This document shows, piece after piece, positions 48,701-60,700 of a stretch of DNA of 64,000 nucleotides; position 1 is the stretch's first letter, and every line of letters starts with the position of its first letter. A model generated the notes under the pieces. The model did no database searches. It saw nothing but the letters and a program-made list of their open reading frames with translations, and was not told where the DNA came from. The position numbers and the translations under genes are program-made. Source of the DNA: Pomacea canaliculata (lineage: Eukaryota; Mollusca; Gastropoda; Architaenioglossa; Ampullariidae). Where the stretch lies: positions 3,100,001 to 3,164,000 of the forward strand of contig NC_037602.1 of NCBI RefSeq assembly GCF_003073045.1, in the 5' to 3' direction.

Positions 48701-51700
48701 ATATTTATGCAGTATTGCATCTCCCTGGTGGGATAAACAAATCGTGTTTCTATTTGCTTCACATTACAAAGTCATCTTTTTTTGCCCATTTCTAGACGAG
48801 GTTGAAGTTCTGCTTAGTTGTGGCATGGAACACACAACAGTGTAAACTAAAGTCCATTCTCTTGATGGAAGAACTTTGCTAGTCTGTACCAGAAGATTCA
48901 GCCATTACTTTTCCTGTGTTGAAATCGTTCCATGTCTCTTTCCTGATGTACAGACTATGTTTCCATCTAAACAATAAAACATTATTCCTCTGTGCCCTGA
49001 TTCAAATGATCAAATCTCTCTACAGTCACCATCATTTGTCAATGTGAGAATGTTTCCAAGGCAGTTTTTTCTGTGTGTGTGGAGAAAAGAACATTTTTTA
49101 TTGTAGATCTTAAGTTAATAATTAACCTTTTCCACGATGGTATAAAATAATCATGAGTAATGTGGTAATTTTCATTTTGCTCATTTTCTCTGCAGATTCC
49201 TTCTGAGGTGTATCTGCAGAGTCACCTGAGAGGTAAAAAGCATCAGCAAGCATTGAAGGATAATAACTCTGGTAGCGTTATGTCCAAGAATGAAATAGTG
49301 AGTTCTTTCCCCTACATTACCGGTTGTCGCTCTGATTTTATATCTGTTTCAATTATTTATTTTCTTGTTCGCTTCACTTTTATTCAATAGCATTGATTCA
49401 CTGCCAAGTGGGGAAATGCATTATGTAAGGGATTGTTTTTATTATTATTGGTCTGCAGCCATTACCTCAGACGGTATTTATAATATTAGCTTGGATATTT
49501 TTTAAGTGATTTTCATATGCCTTTGTGTGTCTACATATTGCATTCTTTGTGTTTTGCACTGTATTTTCTAAGACTTTTTTAACATTGTAACCAAAGCTTT
49601 TAAAAGTCTGTCCATGGCTCTATGACAGTTTATTTTGATGAGAAAACAGATCTCATTGAACAAAGTATAGAGTGTATGTTCCACTTGTTTATGTTCTTGC
49701 AGGAATCCTTTAATTTGAAACACATTGTTGATGCCCCGGACAACAGCAATCATCCCAAAATTGTTACAGAGAAGGAGCGTCAAAAGTCATTAAAAAAAGC
49801 GATGCAAGAAGATACGACAGCGCATGATGTCAAGGTTATTTGCCATTTCTTCATGATGGGGACTTTCTCATCAGAATCTGGACATTAAGATTTCTGTCTA
49901 GTATTGATAAAAATAGTTTCTTTGGGTTTATTAATGAAAATTATATTTCTAGAAGATATTGTTTCTGTTTAACATTTTTTTTTTTCCTCATGGGGTCAGG
50001 GAAAATGTTCACTGAAGAGTGAGTAGTTGATGTGGATAAGACATTTTGTTTTTAATTTATAGGGGAGCTGAATATGAAACCTCTCTCTCCAACAAGCAAC
50101 AGACTGCAGATTCTGAACACAAAGCAAAGTAAGCCTCCTTGTAATGAAAAGTAAAGTGCACAGTTTCCTTCATTGTTTCATGTTGACTTTCAAAGTTTTG
50201 TAATGCAGTTATTTAGTTTAAACTCCATGTTTTTGATTATAGCATTCATATTGGATTTGCTGCTTTTTATAGCTGGACAGAGCAAAAACATGTAAAACTT
50301 CACTCTTTGCACACCCACTTTAAATGAACTAAATTGCCTTGTAATATATCATTCTTTTCTAGTTCATGTAAAATGTATCATATTATTATTAACAGTTAAG
50401 CCAAGAGAAAATAAAGTGCAGTGAAAAGTATTCAAATAGTACCTCTTCTCTTTGAATCTTACCAACTAAATTACATCAGGTAATTTGTGACTATGATGTC
50501 TGTTCAAGGCTGCAGAAACTTATTAAAGATGTCTCCAAGTATCTGCAACAGCAGGACACTGGACCCTGGCCACAAAACAAGGTTTCAGCTTTAGACCGTG
50601 CATTGGGAGAGATGACCAGGATATTGGAGAGAAAGGTCATCCTTCATTAATAGAAAAATTTTAATTAATTTTCCAGGAATTTTATTATTTTCCAACATTC
50701 TACAGCTGTAATCTACACTGCTATATTATTCTCTTCTGCAGCGTTTAAAGTGTATATTACATGTATATATATTTTTTTTGGTTAGAATGATGTCCCTTCA
50801 CTTAGGCTAAATGGCTGCTCCTCGCTGTTTTCTATTTTGTCTATGATCTATTCTGGTTTTATTATCAGCTTGTGGATCTACATCTTTCTTTAGTTCCTCT
50901 GTGTGCTGGATTGTCTGTGACCTTCTGCCTTTTTCTTTATGGAATGGACAGATGAGATCAAAGTTTTCGATAACTTAGGACATTCATATCCTGCTACTTC
51001 ATTTGCAGTCTGTGATTTGTACTGTTCATTTCTACTATTTTTACACATCCAGATAGTGCTTTGTAAACATTTGTTTATGCAATGTAATGCTTCAGTCCTG
51101 CTTCAACTTCTTTGTTTGGATGCCTTGATGAAAAAACTGAACCACAAATGATTATATTTAAATCTGTAATCTGTCTTCATTGATTTAGGTGATCTCCCTT
51201 TTGCTAAGTGGTTGAGGATGACTTTTTTGTACGGGGTTAGGGTATTCAGTAGGTTACAGTATTCTTGATGCTGATCTCCATCTGGCTTGATCTTCTTTAT
51301 ACATTCTTCTTAAGAGAAACTGGCTGATGCCACATTGTATTCTGTTGTGTCACATCTCCCATCTTCGTGTTTTGTTTCTTTATTGGACTGTGACTTGATA
51401 TCCTGAGCTTGCCATTTTGATGGGGAAGTATACTTTTTATTGATGTAAAGTCCTTTGAGTGGGGATGATGCTGGATAAAAATGCTATACAAATGTGCTTA
51501 TTAGTATTATTTGTGTGTGAGTGTGAGAGAGAATCAGTTTCCACTCCAATTTGCACATGACATTACCATCTCATCAACATGTTAAAAGAAATAAATGATT
51601 GTTAACTTTTTTCCCATGTCATATTTTAATATCTTACTGTCTCTCTCCTTTCTTATTTTAACAGAATCTTCCAGATCAGAACACTTTCCGTGTTCTTGGT

Positions 51701-54700
51701 GGACTGACAAGTCTCATGCGCGTTCTAGGCTCAATAGAGGATTCTACCCCATCCAAACCACCTGTCATACCAGCAAAGTGAGTTACTTTTGCTGTTCTTT
51801 CTGGAGCGGCTTTTGCTGCTAAATATATATTGAAATGGTCAGGGTTGGCTGTTTTGTTTTGTTTACGAGTTATGGTGTTACAGTGGAACCTCGGTTAACG
51901 AACTTAATCCGTTCTCGAAAGCTGTTCGTTATCCGAAATGTTCGTTATCCGAAACAATGTTTTCCATAAGAAATAAAGGAAATAGATTTAATTGGTTCCC
52001 AGCCCCTGTTGACTCGCTAATATTTGAAAGTTACAGGATATATAGGTATTTGTTTTAATGAGAACAGTTATAAGACAATATAAATGGAGTTAAACAAACA
52101 TAAAAACATTAACGAAAGCATTTAAACATCAGAAAACTTGCCGTTTTGACGGCGTGGGTGGAAGCAGGTGAGGGGAGGAAGGGGTGGAATTACTGCTTGG
52201 ATTCCCCCTCCATGAGCACACTTGACATTTTAAAATCGGGGTTGACTTCCCTTTTCTGTAGCTTTGAGGTTAAAGGAAAAAACTTGTCCAGTGTCTGTTG
52301 CTTCTGACTTTTTTGTAAAACACTTCGGTAATACATCACATATCCGACAGACGCATGCCACCTTCATACTTTGAAATCATTTCCTTTTTAAATTCATTTG
52401 TTGGCCGCTTCCTTATCATTACCTCACTACTATTAATTGCTCTTAATCTTCTTTGGAGCCATTATTGAGGATTATCGTATTAAACTAAAGTACAAAAATC
52501 ACTAAATAAGAAGGATGCGCACAGGTAAGGAACGACCGATCGTAACTGTGTCTCGAGCGCGAATGATGACATGCTGGTCGGTCACGTGTGGTTCACGTGG
52601 CTGTTCGTTATCCGAAATTTTGTTCGCTATCCGAGACAAACTTTTAACGAAATTTTTGTTCGTTAACCGAAATATTCGCTATCCGAGGCGTTCGCTAACC
52701 GAGGTTCCACTGTATTAGAGACTTAAACATCTCTTTCTAGAGTTGTGTTGCAGTGCTGTTGTGTTAGACATTAGACATAAGTATATGTGTGAATATATAG
52801 AGATCTTTTCGTTCTCCTCTAGTTGCTCATATCCTACTTTATTTCTTTGTGTTATACACTGATGGTCTGTTTATGTTTATGGTTGCAGGTCTTTAAGCCT
52901 GGCTTGTGAAGTGTATCGCCTGGCATGTAAAGGCTGCTACGAGTCGTGCCGTTACACTCTCTTCAGCAACAAGATCGGCGTCCTTGTCGATTACTTGATT
53001 CATAGACTTTCGGTAAGATTCATCCATCTAGGACACACAAAACGCTTGGTGATTTGTGTGACTTTGACCATCCCCTTCCCACTCTCAGACTTCTGACACT
53101 GCATGCAGGCCAGTTCTTAGCCCCCTCGGGGCCCGAGGCAAAGGGCATGTGCGGGGCCCTCACGCCACGATCACACGGTTTTAGTTGGGATCTAAAGTCA
53201 CATATCAATCAAAAGCGCGGGGCCCCTTGAAGCGCGGGGCCCTAGGCAGATGCCTCGTCCGCCTGCCCCTAAGCACGGCCCTACCTGCATCTGTCAGCTT
53301 TGTTTTTAAGATTATGATTCTCTCCTGGTTTTTACCTTGGATTGTGATTCCCTTCCCATCATGTAAACGTGTCTATAAGATTGTGATCCCCTCAGACTTT
53401 TGGTCATTTCTTCTCACGTATCTCTCGCCTCGTTATCCTCTCTGAGTGTCCATGCTCCCGGCTTGTTTCAGATCATGATCCCCTCCGACTCCAGTCTGGA
53501 GCGCGGCTTGGGCGGCAGCAGCCTTGGAGGTCTGGGAAGCTCTGTCAGCTCTCTCCCCTACGACGGCGTGGCCACCAGCCTGATGGCAGTACTGACCACA
53601 GTGCTGTCGTGCCTGGCCAAGCACAGTCCGGCCTCCAACAGCAGCGAGGCCAGTCTGGAACGCATGAGCGCCGCTGGCGACACCATGGCCAGCCGCAGCA
53701 GTGACATCATCAGGTAGGTGGCGCTGCAGGTCCGGCTATTTTGTGTTTTTGTTTGCGTTTGTGGGTGCGCATGTGTTGGTGTCTTCAGAATTGTTTCATG
53801 TACGCTTCAATGTGAGGGTTTTGTCTTTCTTTTCTTTTCCTTTCTTCCTTCCTTTACAGTGCGCTGCTTGGCTATTTTGCGGATTTTTCTAAGACACTTT
53901 CTTTCAGAATCTCTCCCATTTTAATGACTGGAGGTGCGGTGGGGATTGTTAGAGGGGGTGAGGAGGTAGAAGGGAGATGCGAGCGCGTTTGTAGAGTTGT
54001 GTGCGTGGCTAGTGCTAAGAGGACAAAGGCAAGCGCGCAGCATAGAGCACCAACCTGTACACCATAGAATCCTACTGTAGTCCTCATCTTTTCAGCTTCT
54101 GGAAGCGACGTTTCTTGCTAATTCGTCCTGCTGTTCGTCCGTTGTTTCACGCGCTTTTTCCTTCCTGGCATTTTGGTTTTGAAACACGGGGTTTTTTTTT
54201 TTTCTCCCTCTCTTCACCCCGCTTCTTTCCCTTTCTTGATGTGAACTTCACGCGCCACCTTCCAGGCAGAGGAAACGCACCGTGAACCCTGGCAATACGC
54301 GCGCGCAGTTGTCTGAGTGCTTCCGCTTCTCACAGGCGAAGAACAGTCATCGAACAGTGCGATCGGGAGGCAAGCCTGTGTCGGGGCTAATTTTAACTAA
54401 TACCTCCTCAGCGCTGACCCTCGCTTTTGGACCTCAATTTGCAGCAGGGAGGGGCTGCGCTGCGGAACCAGACGGGACAGGAAGGAAAGATGAGGATGAG
54501 AAACACACGTTAATCACCAGCAGCTACGGAAGAAAAGCCCGGATTTAAGTAGTCTCGAGACTCGGCATTTCGGGGAGGTTGTTTGTGCGTGTGTATGTGT
54601 GTGCGAGTGTAGGGGATGTAGGAAAGAAAGCAAAAAAAAAAAAAAAATCCCTTAAAAAAGATAATAGAACAAAAGAAAGCTGTAGTTTTTGTTCGTGAAA

Positions 54701-57700
54701 GGTTGGAAATTATTGGGAGGGCGGGCAAGGTTTGTGAAGGAGGCTGAGGAAAACAAAAGAGAGATGAAATGCGTTGTGGCTGTTGTGCCGGCGTGGAGTG
54801 CGGCGTGAGTGTCTGGCATGGGCGAGGAAAGAAGGCCTTTCTCCCGATCCAACCTTTCTAGTCAGCCAGGCACTTGGCCACGCTCTTCCGTTTCTTCAGC
54901 CAAGGCTGGCGGGGACAGTCTTGTCAACGTCTTGCTTTCCCTTCTTGACCAAACGCAAGCATTCCTGCAAAGCGTCCCCCCTCACCTCTAGGATCCCATC
55001 CTAGTCTTTGAGGGAGGGAGAAAGGGGGAGAGAGAGAGTGAGACTCGGTTCGGCTGTTCTTATTCATTTTCGTCTGCAGAGGCGGTTTGAAAAGAGATTT
55101 TGGTCCGCCATTGTGCTCGAGCAAATCCTCTAATGGAGGGAGAAATCGAGGCTTTCAGGGAAAGAAGGAAGCCGGGTCGTGCCAGATCATTGATTGGTCG
55201 CAAGACGAGCTTTTCGCATCCAAGGCGGACAGGATGTGAGCTTGTCTCCCCTACCCCTCCTTCCTCTTGGCTCTGCAGCCCAGGAGGAGTAGCTGGCAGA
55301 AGCTCGCATTCTTGCATCTCCTGGCGAGGAGGCAACGCGGTTCACTTCCGGCAGCGGACCAATGGCGTGTCATGACGTTCTGCACTTACAGGGAGCTGCA
55401 TTCGGGTCAGCGAGTTGTGGGAAAATTACTACACTCTCTCTATGTATCTCTCTCTCGGTCTTTTTTTCTCTCGTTTCAACTGGCGTATATTTGGGAGTAA
55501 ATCCCTGTTACCAGCACGATTGCTGTCGACGACAAGTCACACACAGAAACTTCTTAGGTCACAACTGATAGTGTGAAGAAATCGGTCTGAAAATCGGTTA
55601 CAGAACAGGAGAGGTGGAATTAAGTTTTTGATGGGCAGTGTTCATGAAAATACAATTATTATTATCATTTAACTAAGCAAAGAGGTAAATATAAAATACC
55701 ATGCTTGGTTTTGTCATCATTCTCGCTTTAGGCGTCTTCGAGATTGAAAATGGCTAAGCGACTTAGTAACATTTTCTGCGTAAAAGAAGCCCCTAAACCA
55801 GTCTCATCAACCCGTTTCCGCAGTCAGCAACGCCTGCCCTGTAACCTTCTAATGGACGCTGCGACATTGCGATGAAACCGCTTCTACGGAACGGCTGGGG
55901 GAGAACGGGGAGGGAGTTCAGCGTGGGCCCAGCCGCACTGCTTTCCTGCTTCGTGTTGACTTTCGATCTGCTGCTGTGTCAAGACCTCCTCTGGCTTTCA
56001 AGAGGCGCTGCCAAGCTTGGCCGGCCGTCCCATTGAGGCTTTCTTCACTATCACAAGAAGCGAACTTTTTGCGACGCAGCGGGTTAATTTGAAAACGATG
56101 ACTTAATTTCCCTGAGTCCACTCCAAGACAGTTGCAGACGACACTTGTCATTATTTGCTTATGCTCGTGTCGAAGGCCAGGACTTGGCGAGTCAAGATTC
56201 CAGCGTAAAAGGCTTGTGCTCTCGGCTATTAGGTTTGGGGAGGGAAGAATTAGGCAGGAAAACCCGACTGAAAAGGAAATGTCATCATCCCTTACTTGAG
56301 TGTGATGGAATGAAAGAGATGCAAACGCCCATTGGGCTTTCTCTATCAGTCTCTCTCTCTGTGTCTCATACACATACACTCACATTCCTTGCCTACGGCT
56401 AAGAACTACGTAGCTCAAAACGTAATTGCGAAATGTTGTTGCAAGGTAGTTTGTGTTTGTCCTTTTTCCATAGTGTCTACCATTTTCATCTTCCACAAAA
56501 AAAGGTTCGCTGAACTCATGGTGTTTGCATGGTGGTTACACTTGTTTGTGAATGCGAGTGTATGCAAATCTGATTGCTTGTCTGTACGAGCTTCTTTAAA
56601 CGTAGGCTTTTATGTTTGGCACGTGCACGAAAAGGCTGGTATAGGTACGTGATGCAGACCTTGTACATAAATTATCATCACGAGGTACGTGTTTGTCATT
56701 CTGAGTGGAGTCCATGTAGAATCCTTTCTCACTCCTTCTCCTCTTTCTCTCTCTCATTGTCTACCCACCTTTTCTCACCATAAACACTCTTCATATGTGA
56801 TGATCTGGTGAGTAGCTGAAAAGCACTCGGCATGTGAAGACATCAATCAGCCCGTTATTGCGTGTCTGTTGCAGCTACATCATTAGCGTGGGTGTCATCG
56901 ACAAGCTCCGCTGGTACTTCAGCGCCGTGCGGGGCCCCGTGGACAGTGACAAGAACGCGCAGGACTTCCTGCACAACAGCCTGGGCCTGCTTGTGGCCAT
57001 GACCAAGTTCATCTCAAAACGGTATATTTCTGTCTTTTCTTCTTTCTTTCTGTCTTAATGCTCTTGCCATATCTCTCATACTCTGCCCCAAATTTCTATT
57101 TTTTTCCTCAGATTCCCCACATTCTTGCGTACCTGTGTTTTTTTTACCTAATAGCGCTCCGACCTTTGGGACTGCGATCCAGTGCAGAAACCTTGGGGAC
57201 AGGCAATGGAGGTCTTTAGAGTGTAATTTTGCCTCTTTCTGCCCGAACTTGACTCCACAAGCATTAACCTGTCGCTCTCATAGGTGCCACCTTTCCCCAC
57301 TTTCCCTCAGATGTTCAGCATCGATGACATCAACATTACTCTGCATTTCTCAGCTCTTCAACACATGGCGAGTAACTCTGAACCTTGTGTTTATTGAGAA
57401 GCATTAGCAAACGTTCAGACCAGCGGGTGATAAGAGAAGAAGCGCCAACTTGTGTGGTCACAATGACATTTAGACGCGCAAAATAAAAAGTTTTCAAAGT
57501 GTGAAGATGGCATAAGTCTGGCATAGGTCGGTATATCATTATGCATTGAGCAAAAAAAGTTTCCATCATCTATCCTCATGAACCAGACTTGACTTCCGCG
57601 ATGATAGCCGTTGTGTTGTTCTTTTGTTCGGTACACCTTTTTTTTTTTTTAACGCACCGACCAGCAACCCCCTCTCCTCTTTCCCCTAGGACTTGCCATT

Positions 57701-60700
57701 GTGGCGAGTTCCGCTTGATCTGCCAGCGGTGGTTTTTGAATGATTCATTGAAAGACGTCCCCAACACGGCAGCACTTCTTCACGCCAGCCCCACTAGTCC
57801 TTGGCGGGCGTCAGCCATTAGCACCTCTCGCCGTCGTGGCTCTTTCGCCATGTTTTCCTTCACACCTTGCTGGCCGGCCAGCCAGAGGTCGCCCGCGCGC
57901 CGTTTGTCGCTGTATTCGATTGCGCTGGCCCGGACGACAGCGAGTCGCATATGGTTAATTGACGGTGGTCCGATCTGGCAGTGGGGACGGGGGTAGTATT
58001 TGCAGGAAAGGCATCGCCCGAGGGGTAAAGCATGATGGAGCTGTTAGGGAGGGTCAGGTTCGCGAGTTTTCAGTTGCTTTTTTTTCACACTCCTGCTATA
58101 GACGTTGCAGGGAGGGTGGTTTACCATGTCCCCTTCCCTCCCATTCCAGCTCTCATCTCCCCAGGAAAAAAAAGGGCGGGGAGCAAGGTGAGGCCAGTGG
58201 CGCTGCATAAACTCTTAACTCTTTGCCTTCCGCGGGGGCCACTCGCAGAATTTACACTTCCGCCGTCGCGGCTTTTAGGGGCCTGGCTGCAGGCTTTTGA
58301 AGTGGAGGTGCCAGGCCTTCCAGCGCAGCCCCGGCGCCGACAGCCCGCGCCACTCGTTGGGGGCAGTCCCCGCGGACCGACTAATGTGACACAATCCCAG
58401 ATCGTGTGCACCGTTCGGAAAAAGGTTTTCCGTGTTTGTTCAGCTTCTAGACACGGATTCTGCCTCGGCCCCGCCACCAGGTCAGAGGTAGCGAGCTCGG
58501 GCACTCCCTCTCTCCCTCCCTGCCCTCCACACACAGAAGTCCTGCATCCAGGAGTTGTTGGGGGACAGAATGTGGGTATGGAGTGGTTGAAAGTGTGGGA
58601 GGGTGTGTGTGGAAGAGGGCGAGGAGACGAGGTGAAGGGATGTTGTATTATGTCCTGCAGCTCGTGATTGGTGTTTGCCGTGAGGCGTTGTTTTGGGGAG
58701 GACTGGCCGGAGGGACGAGATTAGGTCATTTCTGGCGCTGCGCAAGGGTAGGTGCATCAGTCAGAGGACCAGAAGTTAGCCGGGTTCCTGAATGAAGACA
58801 CGGTCGTTAGGGGAGGATCTGACTTTGGTCATTCTTAGGAGGACGGCTGCTGGCGTCGCGATCTTAAAGGACACTGACCACTAAATATAAACTCTCGATA
58901 TTCTTTCGAGCGCTGAGACACGTAGGTCTAGTTTAAAGTGTGATTCGTAGCTGAAGGTTCGGGCTATCGCTCTCACCTCGATTCTCCGGAAGGTAACCGA
59001 GTACACGCCGAAACAACTCGAGATCACAGAATTCCGGAAGTGACGGTTCAACAATGGAGGACTTGCGATCTACGGACAATGCTTCAGACACCGATATTTC
59101 TTTTCCGAAGAAAAAAATAGAAACTAACTGTAATGTTTTGTATCCAACCTTTGTGAAACGACGCTGTATATTGGTGACAACGATGGATGTTTAGCTATTG
59201 GAGTGATGTCCCTTCGTCTAACTGACTGTAGTGTTGTTACTGTCCTCCATGTCTGTCGTTAACCTGCGTCACGCTTTGTGTCTGCTGTTGACCTGTGCTG
59301 CCATTACGCCACTTGTTTTCTTCCGGATTTTTTTTGTCTATTCCTTCGACATGTTGCCTTTCGTTGACTATCGAACTAGTTGTCAGAGAATCTGTAGACT
59401 ATCTCCGCGACTTGCCGTCTGAAGAGCGTTTGTAGCACAAGCCTGCGCCTGAAGCTCCGGACAAGGGGTAGCTGCTGTCTTTGACTCCTTAACTTCACTT
59501 GCCCATGATGGCTATAACCACCCGATCTTCGGCACGGTATTGAACAAACACTGCCTAATTAAAATGTAGAACTGACAGCTCGTTGACTTAACTGCACACC
59601 GGCATTGTAAACAGTTTACGTTTGTCAGCGGCCGAGCAGCCATAATCAAACGCAGGACCGAGGCAGACGAAGAGAACCGTACGTCAATGGATTTTTTCTT
59701 TCTTTTCTCGTCTCGTGCGTTTTGTATAGCTCATGTTTTTCTCCCCGGAGCCGTTGTGTTTTCTTTTTCTTCTTTCTTCGTGGCAACCGGATGTCAAACT
59801 GAGCAGACAAATGGAAAAGCACCCATTAGTCTTTCGCTGTATTAAATTTTATCTTTCTTGACATGGCCAATATCTCTCTCTTTCTCTGTCTCTTGCTCGC
59901 TTGCTCACTCACTCCCGCCCTCCAGAAGGCTTCGATCGTTCATCATTATGCGCAGGAACTTCTCCACTAGCACTACAACATGTAAATTCAAGAGCTCATA
60001 CTCTCGTTTATGACGGTCATTAGAAACTTACCATGCACAATACGAATGGATGTACTGCCCCTTTTTTTTTTTCTAGACTTTTTTATTTTCTAGACTTTGG
60101 ATCTGTTGACGTTTTAAAAGTTTGTTGGTTTTTGTAAACAGTTTATTTTTACCCTCTACAAGTAAACACGCAGTAACGCGCATGCATCATACATATAAAC
60201 ACACATATACAGGCACAAACGCACAAACGCGTACAGTCTGTCTTTCTCTCTTACAGACATATTCACACTCACTCATACACAAACACGTTCACTCTCGCTC
60301 ACACACACACTCTCTCTCTCTTTCTTTCTCTCAAACGCATTTACACAACCTGTCGAAGCCTTCAGAAGCCATGATGCCCATTTAAGGTAAAAAGTCGGCC
60401 GTGATTTTGCCGTCGGTCTCGGTGTTTGTTGTATTTGTCGCGTGTCCGAGATTGGCATCGGACGCGTGGCTGGGCGGCCCGCCTGACGACAGTCGCAGCG
60501 CCGTGGCCTCGGGTACAGTAGCTGGAACATCACGGGATTGATTGCACATCAGTACACGCCACACTGAACCCAACGTCGCCGCCTACCCTTGAGCCATCAT
60601 CGTCATCATCATCATCATCATCTGCGTCATTTTGCGTCGATGTGCAGGGTGCTGTTGAGTTGTTGTGGACACTGGGAATTAGGGTGGACTTAACCTACTT

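Noticed and set aside
50001..50018. Extra micro-exon in SCAPER between exons 19 and 20
   Set aside because: It would be needed only if the seven-A frame of exon 19 were correct; the six-A reading matches human SCAPER and joins exon 20 directly.
58032..58667. 211-codon open frame, the longest in the window
   Set aside because: No recognisable motif, no splice context, lies in a GC-rich intron where stop codons are rarer; the overlapping minus-strand frame (58121-58534) is equally long and equally featureless.
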